From positions 14,915,495 to 14,979,494 of the forward strand of contig CM073328.1 of the NCBI GenBank assembly GCA_037043015.1: DNA of 64,000 nt, in the 5' to 3' direction. The notes below the pieces were generated by a model. The model was not told the origin of the DNA, searched no databases, and saw nothing but the letters and a program-made list of their open reading frames with translations. Every line of letters begins with the position of its first letter. Position 1 is the first letter of the stretch. Of the stretch, positions 1-11,674 are shown in pieces. Both the position numbers and the translations under genes were made by a program. Origin of the DNA: Bryum argenteum (Eukaryota > Streptophyta > Bryopsida > Bryales > Bryaceae).

Positions 1-210
1 CGTGTAGTCTTACTGCAACACACCATCTGTCATATTATCGCCAAATGAACACTGATGGCACCTAATTTCATCATGCGAAATCATATCACAAGGAGGCTAT
101 TGATCATCACCCAAACGAATCAGAGGTTTTACTCTCAATCCCAGCAGCAGTGTGAGAATAAGAACAAGCCGACCTTCGTGCTTTTGATTACGAGGATTTC
201 AGTTGTGTAG

Positions 211-372
211 CTAAGGGGCTAATATGAGAAGTGAGTCAGAAATTGTACTAGGGGCACAAATGTGTCGATCTCGATTGATCTTGAGCTGTTCCAGCTGAGC
301 TTTAGCTGCTTCAAGTTCGTTAGTCAGCTCTTCACACCTCTTTAGGTAATCGTTTTGGGCCTCCACATTGAC
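211..372 (-). CDS. candidate terminal exon encoding a coiled coil (unrecognised gene)
   Basis: Read on the minus strand, this segment follows a CAG acceptor-like site and stays open for 53 codons to a TAG at 211-213. The middle is rich in E, L, K, A and Q with heptad-like leucines (e.g. KRCEELTNELEAAKAQLEQL), as in a coiled coil. The same frame meets a TGA just upstream of the proposed acceptor, which fits an exon boundary. It may be the last exon of a minus-strand gene that also includes the candidates at 1471-1527 and 2110-2701. I do not recognise the family. It could equally be a decayed fragment, and no transcript evidence is available. Confidence 0.35.
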   Translation of the reverse strand, partial: VNVEAQNDYLKRCEELTNELEAAKAQLEQLKINRDRHICAPSTISDSLLILAP

Positions 373-597
373 CTGGTATTCCCCACCCAGTCACCGGTTA
401 CATTTTGACCAGAAGCAGCAATAAAGATAAGATGTTCATCCTGTTCCCGTGGTACTTTGAAAGCAGTTGCAGCACATGAAGGGGTAGTTGCAAAGACTGG
501 GGTTGTGGAACACTACAGTACCTCTCTCTGAAGTTTTCGTATATAAAATTTCCCGTACTCAGAGTTTGAGGTTTGCCATCTCCAACTGTCCTTCGGT

Positions 598-885
598 TGA
601 CAAAACGCTGACCCCCCGACATTGACACCAATGAGTTAATCTCAAAAGGCTCTTCTTCTTAAACTCTGTGTGGTTAACTTCCTTTATTGTTGCATGTGTG
701 ACAAGGTTAATCAAACGCACTAAGTTGATTTCAAGAGGCTCTTTCTGTAACTTCAATAAACTTCCTTCGATATAGCCAGTGCAAACAAATCCACTTGAAC
801 TCACTCAGATGTACTAATTTCAAAAGGCTCTATCTGTGACTGTAATGAACCGCCAGTGCAAACAAACCGACTTGCGGTCACTAGT
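598..885 (-). repeat. three degenerate tandem copies of a coding-like segment
   Basis: Three copies spaced by about 90 bp share a core that reads, on the minus strand, QIEPFEIS, QKEPLEIN and EEPFEIN. The two upstream copies also share a preceding (R/G)FVCTG stretch. Differences fall partly at third codon positions. Frames are broken between copies by stops, so either these are separate small exons or a degenerating duplicated exon. No family was recognised. Confidence 0.35.
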
Positions 886-1470
886 TCATCAAAACATTTT
901 GTAACCTGCTTAATACTATCAATGCTATCTAGAACTACTTAGAAATTCCCTCTATGAAATCGGAAGGGTCATGGAAATTGTGATGTAAGCCCTGTGGCAC
1001 TGTTCTCTAACAGCTGCCGATTACAGTACACTGCCGAGGACACGTCGACTTCATACGATGCAGAAAAACATAGCTTAGTCAAATTGACAGTTCATGGCGC
1101 AGTAAAAGGAACAAAGATGATGCACTTCAGTGTGAAGTGCAAGCTGAGGAAGGGAAACCTCATTCAGTTATGTACCTCACAGCAAGAGTGAACATCTGAA
1201 TGGCCACAATATTGACACTTAATAATTACAAGCAACTTTACTCCAAAATTCAGGTTAATAGCCAAAAGTTTAGATATGAGAATGTTTATTGGACCATAAA
1301 CCTAAACCCTACTTATGTATCCTGAACGGAATTGATGATGACTAAAAATGGCAACTTTTCTTGACAAATTTGAAGATTAATTATGTCGGACACGAAGAAG
1401 CTTTCAGGAGTCACTGCTTGTGTACACATACCTGGATTCACATGCCCCATTTCGCATTAGAACCGTCGAC

Positions 1471-1527
1471 CTGCTCAAGATTGGCAGCATGCAGCTCCTT
1501 CACCATTACAGCTATATCTTTGAACAG
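1471..1527 (-). CDS. candidate 57-nt internal exon (amphipathic helix)
   Basis: On the minus strand an acceptor-like TTCCTTGCAAG precedes 19 codons (LFKDIAVMVKELHAANLEQ) that end in CAG followed by GTCGAC, a possible donor. The segment is phase 0 at both ends and its composition suits an amphipathic helix. It lies between the other candidate minus-strand exons. The splice sites are only inferred by eye, and a short open stretch of this size can arise by chance. Confidence 0.25.
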
Positions 1528-1977
1528 CTTGCAAGGAAGTTTGCTCCTCCACCATATTCATTACAGCAGCGTTGAACCTGCCCTTGACCAGCATACACTT
1601 ATTATTCAGAATGCATCGAAAGATTTCTTGGCAACACTATTACCAGTACAAGTGCCTGGCATTATTCAACTTGAAAGCACTCACACGCGGTAAGATAAGA
1701 AACATTAGGTGAGATCGAAGCGAACCAGCTACATCTGCTAAGATTTGTATAGCAACGAATGAAACACTACTGGAACAGAGGAATTGATATTAAAATTCTC
1801 GTTAAATGAACAAAGAGGATGATAACTGAAGCTTTATTCAGGAAGCGAAAATCTCCTTGATGCGCGATCGAGTTAATGGAAGTCCTTTAGATACATACAA
1901 CACTTTGTGTTACTACGAAAGTTCAAACGTGCAGTATGACGAAGTGCAGACAAAGTACCTTAAGAACACAAACATAC

Positions 1978-2109
1978 CGCACCGGCAGTCCTTGTATAGA
2001 AGGCCGAACTGGTCGAATTCATCACCAAGCCTGTTGTTAAAGAGCTTTCATCCCTCAGAACGCTCTTTGCGATGTTCAAATAAACGGTAAGCAAGCTTCG
2101 ACAGCTACG
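1978..2109 (-). pseudogene. coding-like continuation of the 2110-2380 frame after one stop
   Basis: Directly downstream of the TGA at 2110-2112 the same minus-strand frame stays open for 44 codons (LTVYLNIAKSVLRDESSLTT near its start) up to a GTATGT donor-like site that begins at 1977. One stop inside an otherwise open frame of about 400 nt suggests either a nonsense mutation in a decaying gene or true termination upstream of unrelated sequence. Confidence 0.25.
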
Positions 2110-2701
2110 TCATTGTGTAAACTCCACTAATACAAGCAAGCCTCCGAAATTGATTGCAAGTGCGTTGAAAGAAGAGTCATCCACAAGCATCTCTGTCATC
2201 CTGACGGAGCTGCAGCCATTGCGCGCGCACTCACGACAAACTGTGTAGTTTGAAAACAGACCTAGGGGTTTAGGGTTGTGGAACTTCTTGATATGAACTT
2301 TTTCATGTCGAAGATTGTCTTCGCTCATTCGAAACGCTGATCTCATCGGCTTCTCCTTGCGATCTTCGACTTGAGCAAGCCTAGCAAAATAAGCTTCAAA
2401 GCAAAATTTTAATTCTCAACTACACACTCCAAACATCTTGTTCAAATCTTGAACCTCACATTGTCGCCGCTTTCCTCTGTGTATTGAAAGAGTCTCCAAC
2501 TCGTCTCCTCCTAGCTATTTTCTTACAGCGATCAATGCAAGAGTGTGCAATGATCCTGCACAGTAAACGGTATTTTTTGACTCGTTTGAATGCTTTTTGG
2601 CCAAATAACTCATTCAGACAATCAAAGAGACGGTATGTGCGCTTTCGTGCGATTGAGAAAATGGAATTTGCGATGGTTGCCGCAATGCATTCGGGAAGCA
2701 T
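2110..2701 (-). CDS. candidate two-exon small basic protein (unrecognised)
   Basis: Proposed minus-strand model: exon 1 runs 2701-2460 from an ATG at 2701-2699 and exon 2 runs 2380-2110 to a TGA. The intervening 79 nt (2381-2459) start GTGAGG, end TTTTGCTAG and are clearly more AT-rich than the flanks, as expected for a plant intron. Splicing keeps the frame and would give about 170 residues. The N-terminal part is strongly basic (KKIARRRR region) and the C-terminal part contains several Cys. In exon 1 the opposite strand is also open, so coding direction is not certain. No known domain was recognised. The relatively GC-rich composition separates this region from the repeats to its right. An alternative is an untranslated transcript or a remnant of a captured gene. 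Confidence 0.35.
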
Positions 2702-2803
2702 GAGCACCGACAGTTGACACGGCTTTGGACGGTGTCCCGATCCCGTGAAGGAAGGCCCATCGCCGTTACCGTGGATATACCCGGGTTGTAAGGCGGGTAT
2801 CAA

Positions 2804-3785
2804 TGCTCATGGTATCAAGCTTCCATGCACGTTTCCATGAAATTGTGCTGTTTTCAATATATCCCCTAAAGCTCAAGATATTTTCATATTATGCCTAAAC
2901 TTGAAATTTGAATTCTTTGTTAATAGTATAAGATTGGTTTTGCTAAAGAAGTTACTTTAAGGAAAAGTTATCTTCATATAATTATGTGAGGAAATGTTTA
3001 GTAATCAACATAAGAACTATCGACAAGGGAAGAAAAAGTTGTGGAAGAGAGGGTAAATAATGATGTGATAATGAAGTGATAGCTGACCTTTAAAATATAT
3101 GAACTTGCATAATATAAAAGTGTATGGTAATGCTACTTCATGGTGTCAAATAGATGCGTTAGAGTTCTCCTTTAGGTTTGGACCTTGCACAATATGTTGA
3201 AATAGACGACAAACTTATTAAATTTCAAGCTTGAAAGGATTCAATGTGAGCCCACCCATATGTGACTATCATGAGTTGGCAAAGGGGACAAAAGAGAAGA
3301 TTACTTGTTTCATAAAAAAATCATCCATGCATTGCAGGTCTAGTGGTTTGTGAGTTTACATCAATGCTCAATTGGCTATGACAGAACACCAAACGCATCT
3401 ACTACTGGCAAGGTCTATACTAAACCATATAATATATAAAACTACAAAGTAAGATAGATAAAGGCATCTGTTGTACAAACCATGCAACATGATCACTTCA
3501 GCAGTTCAGCAGTAGAGTTCAACTCTCCACCAGCCTCACAGGCATATACTTTGGGGAAGTTACGTACTAAAACAGATAAGATTCAAAATCAGAAAGATAA
3601 AGAGATGAAGACATAGATAGTTCTCTTCTACTCATAGATTTTCAATAGCTTACACAAACATACTAACTTGTAAGTGCATCAGAGTTTTGATGATTCAAAC
3701 TTGTGAAGATATTGTGATGTAAATCATTCATGTTGATAGGATAGTTCACGCTACTCTAAGGATGTGGCAACTATAGACGGGTTTG
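2804..3785. other. AT-rich spacer, no feature recognised
   Basis: Composition drops sharply in GC compared with 1-2800. I see no long open frame, no clear inverted repeat and no match to the repeat families found elsewhere in the window. Confidence 0.5.
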
Positions 3786-3789
3786 TTAA

Positions 3790-4040
3790 CCCCTATAGAT
3801 CCAAGAAAGCCGAAATGGTTTTTTGGGGTGCTCGTGGGAAAAAATCAACCAACTTTTCAAGTCCATTATAGTCTCACAAATGAAAATGAATCGACGGATC
3901 AAATCTCACTTGCTCATCAAAAAGTAAGATAACCTCAAGATCCTGCGGTTGGAATTTCTATATTGAGTTTTTTTTTGGCTTGAAGTGAACCATGGTCATT
4001 TCTCTAATTTAGACAATTTTCCATCAAGAATCTTTAGATG
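3790..4040 (+). mobile_element. TTAA-flanked short element, degenerate right end
   Basis: A TTAA at 3786-3789 is followed by CCCCTATAGATCC. The right end reads TCTTTAGATG then TGAA, a decayed version of the CTTTAGGGG-TTAA end seen in better copies. The interior aligns by eye, in the same orientation, with the elements at 28040-28299 and 43046-43286, including the conserved AAGATCCT(G/A)CGGTTGG stretch. Older than the other copies judging by its eroded terminus. Confidence 0.65.
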
Positions 4041-4303
4041 TGAACATCATAATTACGGAATTATTATGTACAAATCGATCAAAATCAAGAACTCCTCATA
4101 TTTTACTTACTTTTCACCTTCGAAAAAAATTAGCCCTTACCAGAACTTTTAGTCTTACCAGAATGCACTAAATCAAGCTTACCCAAGTTGTCAACATCTA
4201 ACTACTACCAATTGATTCCTTCCATTTACTCATTTAGAAGTTTATAAAATAAACATCCTAATAGGACATTTCTCTCTCTCTTTTTTCAGATTTCTTCCAA
4301 TTA

Positions 4304-4519
4304 CACTAAATTTGATAATTAGTGTTAGATTATTATAAGATTTGAAACTGCTATAAGATTTTACTTTTGTTTTAAAAAATTTACCAAGAGCATTGATTCT
4401 GATACTATATAAGGACCCCATCTTGGCCAATATAGTGGGTAAAATTATTGAACAACAGTAAAAACTTATAACATGTTTATGTAATTTAGTGTATCTAACA
4501 CTAATTATCATATTTAGTG
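4304..4519. mobile_element. CACTAAA-ended MITE with TA duplications, copy 1
   Basis: Both ends read CACTAAATTTGAT(A) in inverted orientation, flanked by TA at 4302-4303 and 4520-4521. Each end is itself a small hairpin, because CACTAA is followed about ten bases later by TTAGTG. A second copy lies at 52706-52925 in the opposite orientation and a fragment near 26466-26569. The short length, lack of coding capacity and paired ends fit a MITE. The CACTA motif recalls CACTA transposons, but a TA duplication is more typical of Tc1/mariner-type insertion, so the superfamily is left open. Confidence 0.75.
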
Positions 4520-4929
4520 TAGTCCTTTAATCTATTTAATAAGTGAAGAATTGAGGGTACTTTCCAAATTCAATCATCTCATGGAGTGAGTGAGTCCCCT
4601 CCCGTCCACCTGCTCCTTGCAAATGTGGTCAATCCAATTCGGCTTGTCACCAGCAAAGGAACAAAGGCTCGGTACTAGCAGGGCACAACCCGCATTCCAT
4701 GTGTATTCATTCTTATCATGTAAATTATGTACACATATGATTGAGTAACTCGCGCATGTGTGAGTGAGTGTTCAGGACCACAATTTTGTCCCCGTCGTCG
4801 CAGGGTTTGTGTGTACCCGATCATGACCCACTCGTTGCAACCCCCCCTCGCGCAACTTCTAGAAAGATGTGTGGTTCGAGCTTGATGCAAAATTGCTTAG
4901 ATCACCAAAAATGGGCTTTTTCCTACTTT

Positions 4930-5715
4930 GGAATCAATTTAGCTTTTAGGTTTTCTTGTGTGTCTTTGGAGCTTGAAACCTCAATAACTGTGATTTTCTA
5001 CCTCTACGCACTCCTTGGAGTTTGAAACATATTTTAGACTTCCGACTGTAAGATTTTAGAATTGAGCATTTTTTTTTAGTTGATTATCCAAAAATTGACC
5101 ATTGGGTGTTTATCATTTTCTAGATCGTAACATCCAAAGTTTGGGCAAATGTTTTTCTAGAAAAATAAATTAAAAATTTATAGCTTGCTTTTGTAAGTTT
5201 TGTAGGCTCCCTTTGTAAAATGTGTGGAAGTTTTGACTTCGAACTATGAGTAGGTATGTGGTTATGTACATATTACCAAAATTAAAATTTTAAAAAATTT
5301 TAAAATAAAATAAAGCTTTTTTGTGCTGGCCTAGGTGTGAAAACTAAAATTTGTGTTAAAAAGCCCAAATTAGAATTTGGCTTTGCAATTTTCTCCACAT
5401 ACACCTTGTAGTATAGGAAATAATCTCTAAAAATCTTAAGCAAAAATATTGATTTCAAAACCTTCATCCAAGTTGCCCAAAATAGCATAAAGCCAATCCA
5501 GTTGTTAAGAAGTGGTTAAGCATTATTTAGACGATATAAGAGTAGGATTTGGAAGTAATCTTGAGTTCTCCCTCACGTGTCAAATTTGAACCGTTGATTT
5601 CTCTTCATTTGTGAGATTGTATTGGCCAAAGTTGGATTTTTTTTTTTTTTTTTTTTTTTTGCTATGGGTGCTCGAATAATCCGTTTTGGCTCTCTTCGAT
5701 CTTTAGGAATTAATC
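4930..5715 (+). repeat. degenerate copy of the ~0.6-0.95 kb TTAA-type family
   Basis: This region matches, block by block, the element at 48379-49325: a stretch around CCTCAATAACTGTGATTTTC, the block ATTGACCATTGGGTGTTTAT with GATCGTAACATCCAAAGTTT, and the 3' block AATTTGGCTTTGCAATTTTC plus CACATACACCTTGTAGTATA. Its last part (5560-5715) looks like a fragment of the short subfamily in reverse orientation, with AATTTGAACCGTTGATTTCT and a run of about 23 T. Termini are eroded and no intact TTAA pair remains. Confidence 0.6.
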
Positions 5716-5948
5716 AATTATTTATGAAACCAGTATTGGGTGGATTCGCATTCAGAGTGAGGATTGATCATTTCTTTTTGACTCTCGCTAGCATGGAAAA
5801 GTTGTGTAACGAGGGATGATGAATTTATCAATCACCAATGAACAACAAACATTATTGCTTCATGTAGAGCAATCGCCTCCATCTTGAGGGGATTGCGGAA
5901 ATAAAAACACCTCTCGTCATCCATTGGTTACTATTGCAATCCCCTAAG

Positions 5949-6091
5949 GGAGAGTGCTCAAAACTGGAGCAGTACCATAAATGGAGCATCAGGCTTCTTC
6001 ACACAAAGATTACCCACCCTAAATCTAATACACTGATCACTTTACCACACACTAGAAAATCTGAAATTTGAGCCATTATTGAGCACTCTCC
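5949..6091. mobile_element. short element with GGAGAGTGCTC inverted ends
   Basis: The left end GGAGAGTGCTCAAAACTGGA is matched in inverted orientation by the right end ATTATTGAGCACTCTCC. At 143 bp it is a likely MITE. The same end motif bounds elements at 17914-18443 and 18802-19561, and truncated copies occur near 9657, 11258-11500 and 30815. I could not define a convincing target duplication. Confidence 0.65.
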
Positions 6092-6349
6092 ATTACTTGT
6101 CAAGGATTGCTCTTTACATTTTGAACACAATCACATTCCTTTCGGATACTTCTACCTTACATAGTAATATTTCTTTACATGATGGAATGTGAATTATAAA
6201 GAATTGTATACACTCTTCTCCTTTCTACAACATTATTGAAAAACCTTACACAACTTAAAAGATTATCCTTTCACATTTGTACATATATCATTTCAAATAA
6301 GATAACGAACGTACCCTCAAATTTGAATTAGAATCATTTCGGTGTAGTG

Positions 6350-6900
6350 CAACTCTCTTCAATCGCACTACCTCTAATCGGAGAACGACATGGTACCCTA
6401 AGTTCTCAAGGAGGTAGCAATTACAGAGGCCGGGGTGCCCCTGATGCCAAAATCACGGTTAGATTTAGGGGTGGGTAATCGCTTGCTCGCTAGCTCTCTA
6501 AAAACCTGACCAGGCTCGTCCCAAAACAGGATCATTGTTATGTTGCAGCATCCCTGTAAACTCGGATTCTGTACTTACCATAACATATGCCCCATTAGAT
6601 TGATGAGGGTGGTGCAATTATGGACGGGGCCGGGACCAGAGCGGGGGGTACCTGGGAGGGGGCTCACCCCCTTGTCCGTCCGGCCAGTTTCTGGCATCAA
6701 ATCTCCATCAAACGATTGCTGTGCCAGAGGCTCATATCTCAGTCAATATCTGTGAGATCATTTCAGTTGATCGGTTTAGTACTTCGCTCGCCATGTCTAT
6801 GGCCCGGGTCCGGTCCGGACCGAAAAGGAGGAGAGTGTCACAACACACAACCAACCAACCTCTCTCTCTCTCGTCATGAATGAACGCTCGCCTCACATGC
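6350..6900. other. GC-rich island without a recognised gene
   Basis: GC content is well above the neighbours, with a G/C-rich core around 6618-6680 and short palindromes such as CCCGGGTCCGGTCCGGACC. The open frames (60-90 codons) are short and lack recognisable motifs. It could be an old promoter or exon fragment, or the edge of a low-copy element. Confidence 0.3.
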
Positions 6901-7062
6901 GTACTACTCCCTTAATTTGAATACTCGTCTCGGCACATTTGACGTGGACTCCGCAACTTGCGAATAGTACTTTCTTACAATGCCAAGTTTACTCCTCCCG
7001 TCCCCCAATAATTTTGTGTGCTCGATAAAACTATTTATCCCCCCGAACATCCCAAATGTCGC

Positions 7063-7427
7063 AAGACAACATTTTGGAAGAGTCATAACTTCTTCATCTC
7101 GAGTCTGTTATGGACAAAATCACTTGGGTTGGGTTTCAAACCATGTCTAGTTTGCGTGATACAGTTTGGAGACCCATACAATGAAGTGTTCATAAGTTCT
7201 CTGCCTATGTTTCTACGAAGGATTTAGATCATGCAATTCAAAAGACAACATTTTGGATGAGAAGTGGAAACTTTGAAGCGCCATAACTTCTTCATCTGGA
7301 GTTTGTTCTGGACAAAATCACTTGGGTTGGGTTTCAAACCAAGTCTAGTTTGTGTGATATAGTTTGCAGACCCATACAATGAAGTGTTTATGAATCCCAT
7401 GCATATGTTTCTAGATCATGCAATTCG
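7063..7427. repeat. two tandem copies of a ~180-bp dispersed repeat
   Basis: Copy 1 (7063-7241) and copy 2 (7242-7427) both start AAGACAACATTTTGGA and share CATAACTTCTTCATCT, GACAAAATCACTTGGGTTGG and AGACCCATACAATGAAGTGT. Diverged members of the family occur at about 20872-21020, 31619-31740 and 63823-64000. The last of these begins with TTAG-CCCTTAAACGTC, linking this family to the TTAA elements. Confidence 0.8.
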
Positions 7428-7928
7428 ACCAATGTTTGTGTTAGAAGGAAATTCCAAATAAATAAAAGTAAACACGCTAACTAAAAATTTAAGGTGCACA
7501 TTAAAAAAGCAATGTTTGTTTGTGAAGTAACACATTTTAAACTTCATTTTGTAAGTAAGTCGGAAAAAAAATAATGAGTGCGCTAGGCTCTTCGCATGAA
7601 TGAGCATGTATCATACTCATGGATTTATCAATCTCAAGGGAACGGATATTGTTGATTCTTGATGGACACATTGTTTGTTTTTATCGTTTTTTGGATGTAT
7701 GGCCATACCGTAATTTTTAAGGAGCGATGATCACATGAGACTATGACACTTTCAATCACTCTCTCCACTTAAGTTGTATAAGATGATGAATTCAGGACGG
7801 GCTCGAAATATATCAATAAAGGTGATGTGTTGTGTTTGAAAATCACCATCCTCGACGGCTAAGTGTCGGTGCATTTTGCATTGCCCATCAAGAGACGTCT
7901 TACTCATGTCATGCACATCATCTTAAAT

Positions 7929-7994
7929 TCTTTCATAAGTCATAAACTCAATCGTCATCGTTCTTTCATAAGTCATAAACACAATCGTCATCGA
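7929..7994. repeat. 33-bp tandem duplication
   Basis: The unit TTCTTTCATAAGTCATAAAC followed by (T/A)CAATCGTCATCG occurs twice in direct succession with one or two differences. The surrounding 7430-8660 shows nothing else I can support. Confidence 0.7.
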
Positions 7995-8668
7995 TACACA
8001 AGATATATGAATAAGAGAAAGTAGTATCAATTATAATCTTGCCTACTCCATATTAGGTAGTGTGCTCAAGTTTTGGGGTTGGGAAGTTCATTGGGGAGTA
8101 GCCAAGGGAATCAATTTTTGGTACATAAGCAGAATGTGTAGGAATTTGAATCAAATGGAATCATGGATATTGGAATGATTTAAGAAGTCAAGGCAGGAGG
8201 AGTATCAAAATTGTTCAATCTAAAATGTATACCATAAGTACATTGAAAATTGAAGGTGAAAATTAGAATGTATATCTACTAGAATGAAGCTACTATTGGC
8301 GTAATTCTGTTTTTAAGCACTCTACCTTAACAAGTTAACAAACTAATACCACTATTTTTTTGAAAGCAAACGCATTTGTACATATAACCATTAGATCTTG
8401 TACTAAATTTGCATCATTTGTGTAAACTTAATATCATACCCAAATCCGCCATCAATCTTAAGAGGAAAATAAGATCAATGATTACGGTTATGTACATGAG
8501 GTAATAAGGCTCAAGTCGCGCACTTACGAGCTCCAATAACTCAAAAGTACAAATCCACCTAAATTTATAATCACCTGAAGATATGACGGACAAGAAGGTT
8601 CCGAGCATAACAAACCTTACAACCTGCATTATATCCAAACAAAATGACATTTTAATTATTATTTTTAA

Positions 8669-8907
8669 CCCCTAAAGGAGAGAGAGGCCTTTCTGCTAAA
8701 AAAGAATTTACAAAAAACTGAAACTTTGACTCAATGTATCTCAAGATCGTTACAGTGAAATGTGATAAGTATTGACAAGTAGATCAATTAGACACTTTTG
8801 AACAAGCTCCTACGGTTGGATTTCCTAGAATTGAATTCACAAGAAGTTTATTTGCCGATTTCGGATTTAGTCGTTTGGAGGTCAGTGTTGAGCTTCTCCT
8901 CCAGGGG
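8669..8907. mobile_element. TTAA-flanked piggyBac-like MITE
   Basis: TTAA at 8665-8668 and 8908-8911 flank 239 bp with inverted ends CCCCTAAAGGAGA and TCTCCTCCAGGGG (two mismatches). The interior carries the family block CCTACGGTTGGATTTCCTA. There is no coding capacity. The TTAA duplication plus a C-run terminus is the pattern known for piggyBac transposons. The enzyme must come from elsewhere. Confidence 0.8.
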
Positions 8908-10654
8908 TTAAATATGGATCATTCTAAATTAGTGCTACGAGCATTTCTCGGGGGCAAGGGAGGGGGAGAGGTAAAGAGCCCCCCAAATGTTTAATGTTTA
9001 GGCTTAAAATGCCAAGAAGTAGGGTCCTACGGTAATTTGGGGCTGCAGGCCCCATTTTTGAATTCGGAATCATCAAAAACGGTTGTCGAGGGGTCCGGGA
9101 AAGTGAAGAAAAAATCTCATTCGCTGATGAGGCTCCGAGAAACGTTGGTAGCACTCATGTAAGGGTGCCCGTTAAATGTATGAAAATGACTTCTTTTTTC
9201 TTTTCTTTTTTGTTTGCGAGCCGTGCATGTCAAGTAAACCAGTTGCTTGTCACCAATTTGCATTGTGCCAGTTCCCGTCCACATTAGTCGCGACAATTTT
9301 GAGGGAGCAGGTCACACTGCACCACCCTGGATTTCTGAGCAAGTTTTGCGACTTTGGCAGAAGGGGAGCCTTCATAGAGCTGTACATTACAAGGTGGGGA
9401 CTCACTCACATCCATCTTTGTTTGTGCATAATATGTGGTCGAGCTTCCGACTCATATCCGCAATTATGCGGTCGAGCTTATGCCATCGATAACAACAACT
9501 TATCCAATTCCAAAATTTGGAATATGAACTCCCGTTTGTTAACTTGGGGCCAATGGTGTTTCTTTACACGTGCTAGTGTTGTAGTAAACCCAAAGAATAG
9601 CAAGTTTGGTTGACTTGTATGGGAGGAAGTAGGAAGAATGGAGAATAGAAGGTAAGGTGCTCAATAATGGCTCAAATTTTACCATGGAAAACACATGTGT
9701 ATGATATAAAGTTATGTATGATATTTGTATATATAGTGAAAGCCCATATTTGGGTATTGAATAAAAGAGTATATAATTGTTGATTCATGTCTGGCTTGCC
9801 AGAGGGAGTTCTAGAAGTCAACTAATATTTGTATTATATCATACGTACTACATCATACAGTTAAACATCTTGGAGACTTAAGATTACTTATGTGTACTTG
9901 TATTGTCAAAGTAGTTCACTTGTTTTGTCGCAATAGTGATGGTGAAGACTAGATATTATGATGTTTAAAATATTGCTCATCTTGATTGGCCAAATTCAAT
10001 TCCTATTGAGCTTCGAAGACTTTTAAAACAAAGGTCATGTGTTAGCAAATAAGTCATACCTAATTATTCGTAAACTCTTTCATGAATTTTAGGCTAAATA
10101 GTAGTATGAGCAAGTAGTGGAAGCAAATGGTTTGAGTGAATTTCAAGTGGGTGCAACTCACTCAATTTTTGTTCAATTTGGACACATTATGCAATTGTAT
10201 AAACTCATTGAAAATTAGATTTCAATACAAACACCTAAAGAAGTCAACTACCAAATAATTTTGTTAAAAAAGCTTCTCACTCTAAAACTAGTTACGCTAA
10301 GGTGCTCTAAACTAATGCAATATTTGTAATGGCTCAATGAAGTCATCTACCAAAGAGGTACATAATAGCCTTAAGGGCGTATTTTTATACATAATAGCCT
10401 TTAGGGCGTATTTTTATTGTACTCGTTGTCAACATTTCAGCTTGCGTCATCTTAGAAACACCTCGAAGTGGAACTTCAAAATTTATGACAAATTCTAAGA
10501 AATGCTAAAATTCATGATTCCACCATGTTCAATCTTCTATTTACTTTGCCCACGCCCACAAACCCCTCTCACACTTGACTATGATACATAATTTCTCTTG
10601 CTAAAATTGCGTCATTATTTAGTATCATATCTTATCCCCTATTAATAGTCAACT

Positions 10655-11110
10655 AAGGCCATATTCTAGTCGATTAGAGTTTGGTACTCTTTTACTAAAG
10701 TTAGTTCAAATGAAGTTGAAACGTTTTGCAAGTTGAAAAGTATTTCCATACATGTCCACAAAGTCCTTTCGAGCTTCAAAAATCCTCATACTTTAGGAGA
10801 TATTTATTGTCAAAGTTTAGAAATACTATTCAAAATTTGCCCAAATTTGCCCAAAGTGTGGTGTATGCTCATTTATTCTCAAAATTTGCCCGAAATCATT
10901 CAAATCACATAAACTCTAAAAACACACCAAAATTGAAATTCTACTTTTTTCCGAGTTTTGCTTTTTGATCATGTAAATAGGGTTTTAAGGCATGATCACG
11001 CCATTAGATCTTCAATCCAATTATTCCTCACATTCCATTTTCATTGTCAAAGATAGGATTTTGTAGGTTATTTTTTACACCTCTACGTGAATGGTCAAGC
11101 ATTTATTTAG
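10655..11110 (+). repeat. dispersed repeat also found at 26.85 and 42.42 kb
   Basis: Shared blocks include GAAGTTGAAACGTTTTGCAA, CTCATACTTTAGGAGATATT, GTATGCTCATTTATTC and AAGGCATGATCACGCCATTA. The copy at 42421-42883 is bounded by TTAA on both sides and that at 26854 starts directly after TTAA. This copy has lost recognisable ends. Reverse-oriented relatives are embedded in the array at 33.3-41.2 kb. Confidence 0.65.
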
Positions 11111-11254
11111 GTTTTATGGGTGGCATGAGGGTATAGCTTGTAAAGACGTGTTCCTAACTCACCTCGAAACAAAGAATTTAAAGAGCCACAAATTCAATTT
11201 CTATGGAAAAAGGTTTTTCTAGCCCTCAAAAAATTCATCTATGGTTATATGGTT

Positions 11255-11640
11255 ATAGTAAGGTGGCTAGTAATGGAGCAAATTTTCATTGAGCAACTTC
11301 ATCATTTAATTTATTATGGTGGAAACCGCACACTTTTCCATCGGTCTCAAAAAATTCATGTATGGTTATAGTAAGGTGGCCAATAATGGAGCAAACTTTC
11401 AGCATGGGAAATTTATACCGGTGCAAACAATTTTTGTTCATAGGGAAAATCAGAGCAAGTGGCTCCATCATTTTTGGACTCTTCTACAATGAGTCATACA
11501 ATTTTTTGAAGTTGGAAATATGGGTACTCTCAAAATGATGCCCTAAAGTGACACCCTATAAGATTTGCACTGAGTACATGGTATTGTTGTACACGGAAGC
11601 TATTATGTACCCTTACTAGAGCTCCATTTTAGGCCGCTCT
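11255..11640. repeat. fragments of the GAGAGTGCTC element family
   Basis: Two partial direct copies of a stretch resembling AAGGTGGCCAATAATGGAGC followed by TTTCA(T/G)C. The interior (CAAGTGGCTCCATCATTTTT and onward) matches 18838-18960. Both lack a clear terminal inverted repeat and appear truncated. Confidence 0.5.
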
Positions 11641-11674
11641 ACTATATATGGAACATTCATAGTTACAAGGAACA

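Noticed and set aside
5641..5820. Possible organellar insertion after the T run
   Set aside because: No match to a chloroplast or mitochondrial gene that I recognise; the sequence fits the end of a dispersed repeat.
9176..9613. Open frame of 145 codons with several Cys
   Set aside because: No recognisable domain, low-complexity Phe-rich start, no splice or promoter context. A second overlapping frame is also open, which points to chance.
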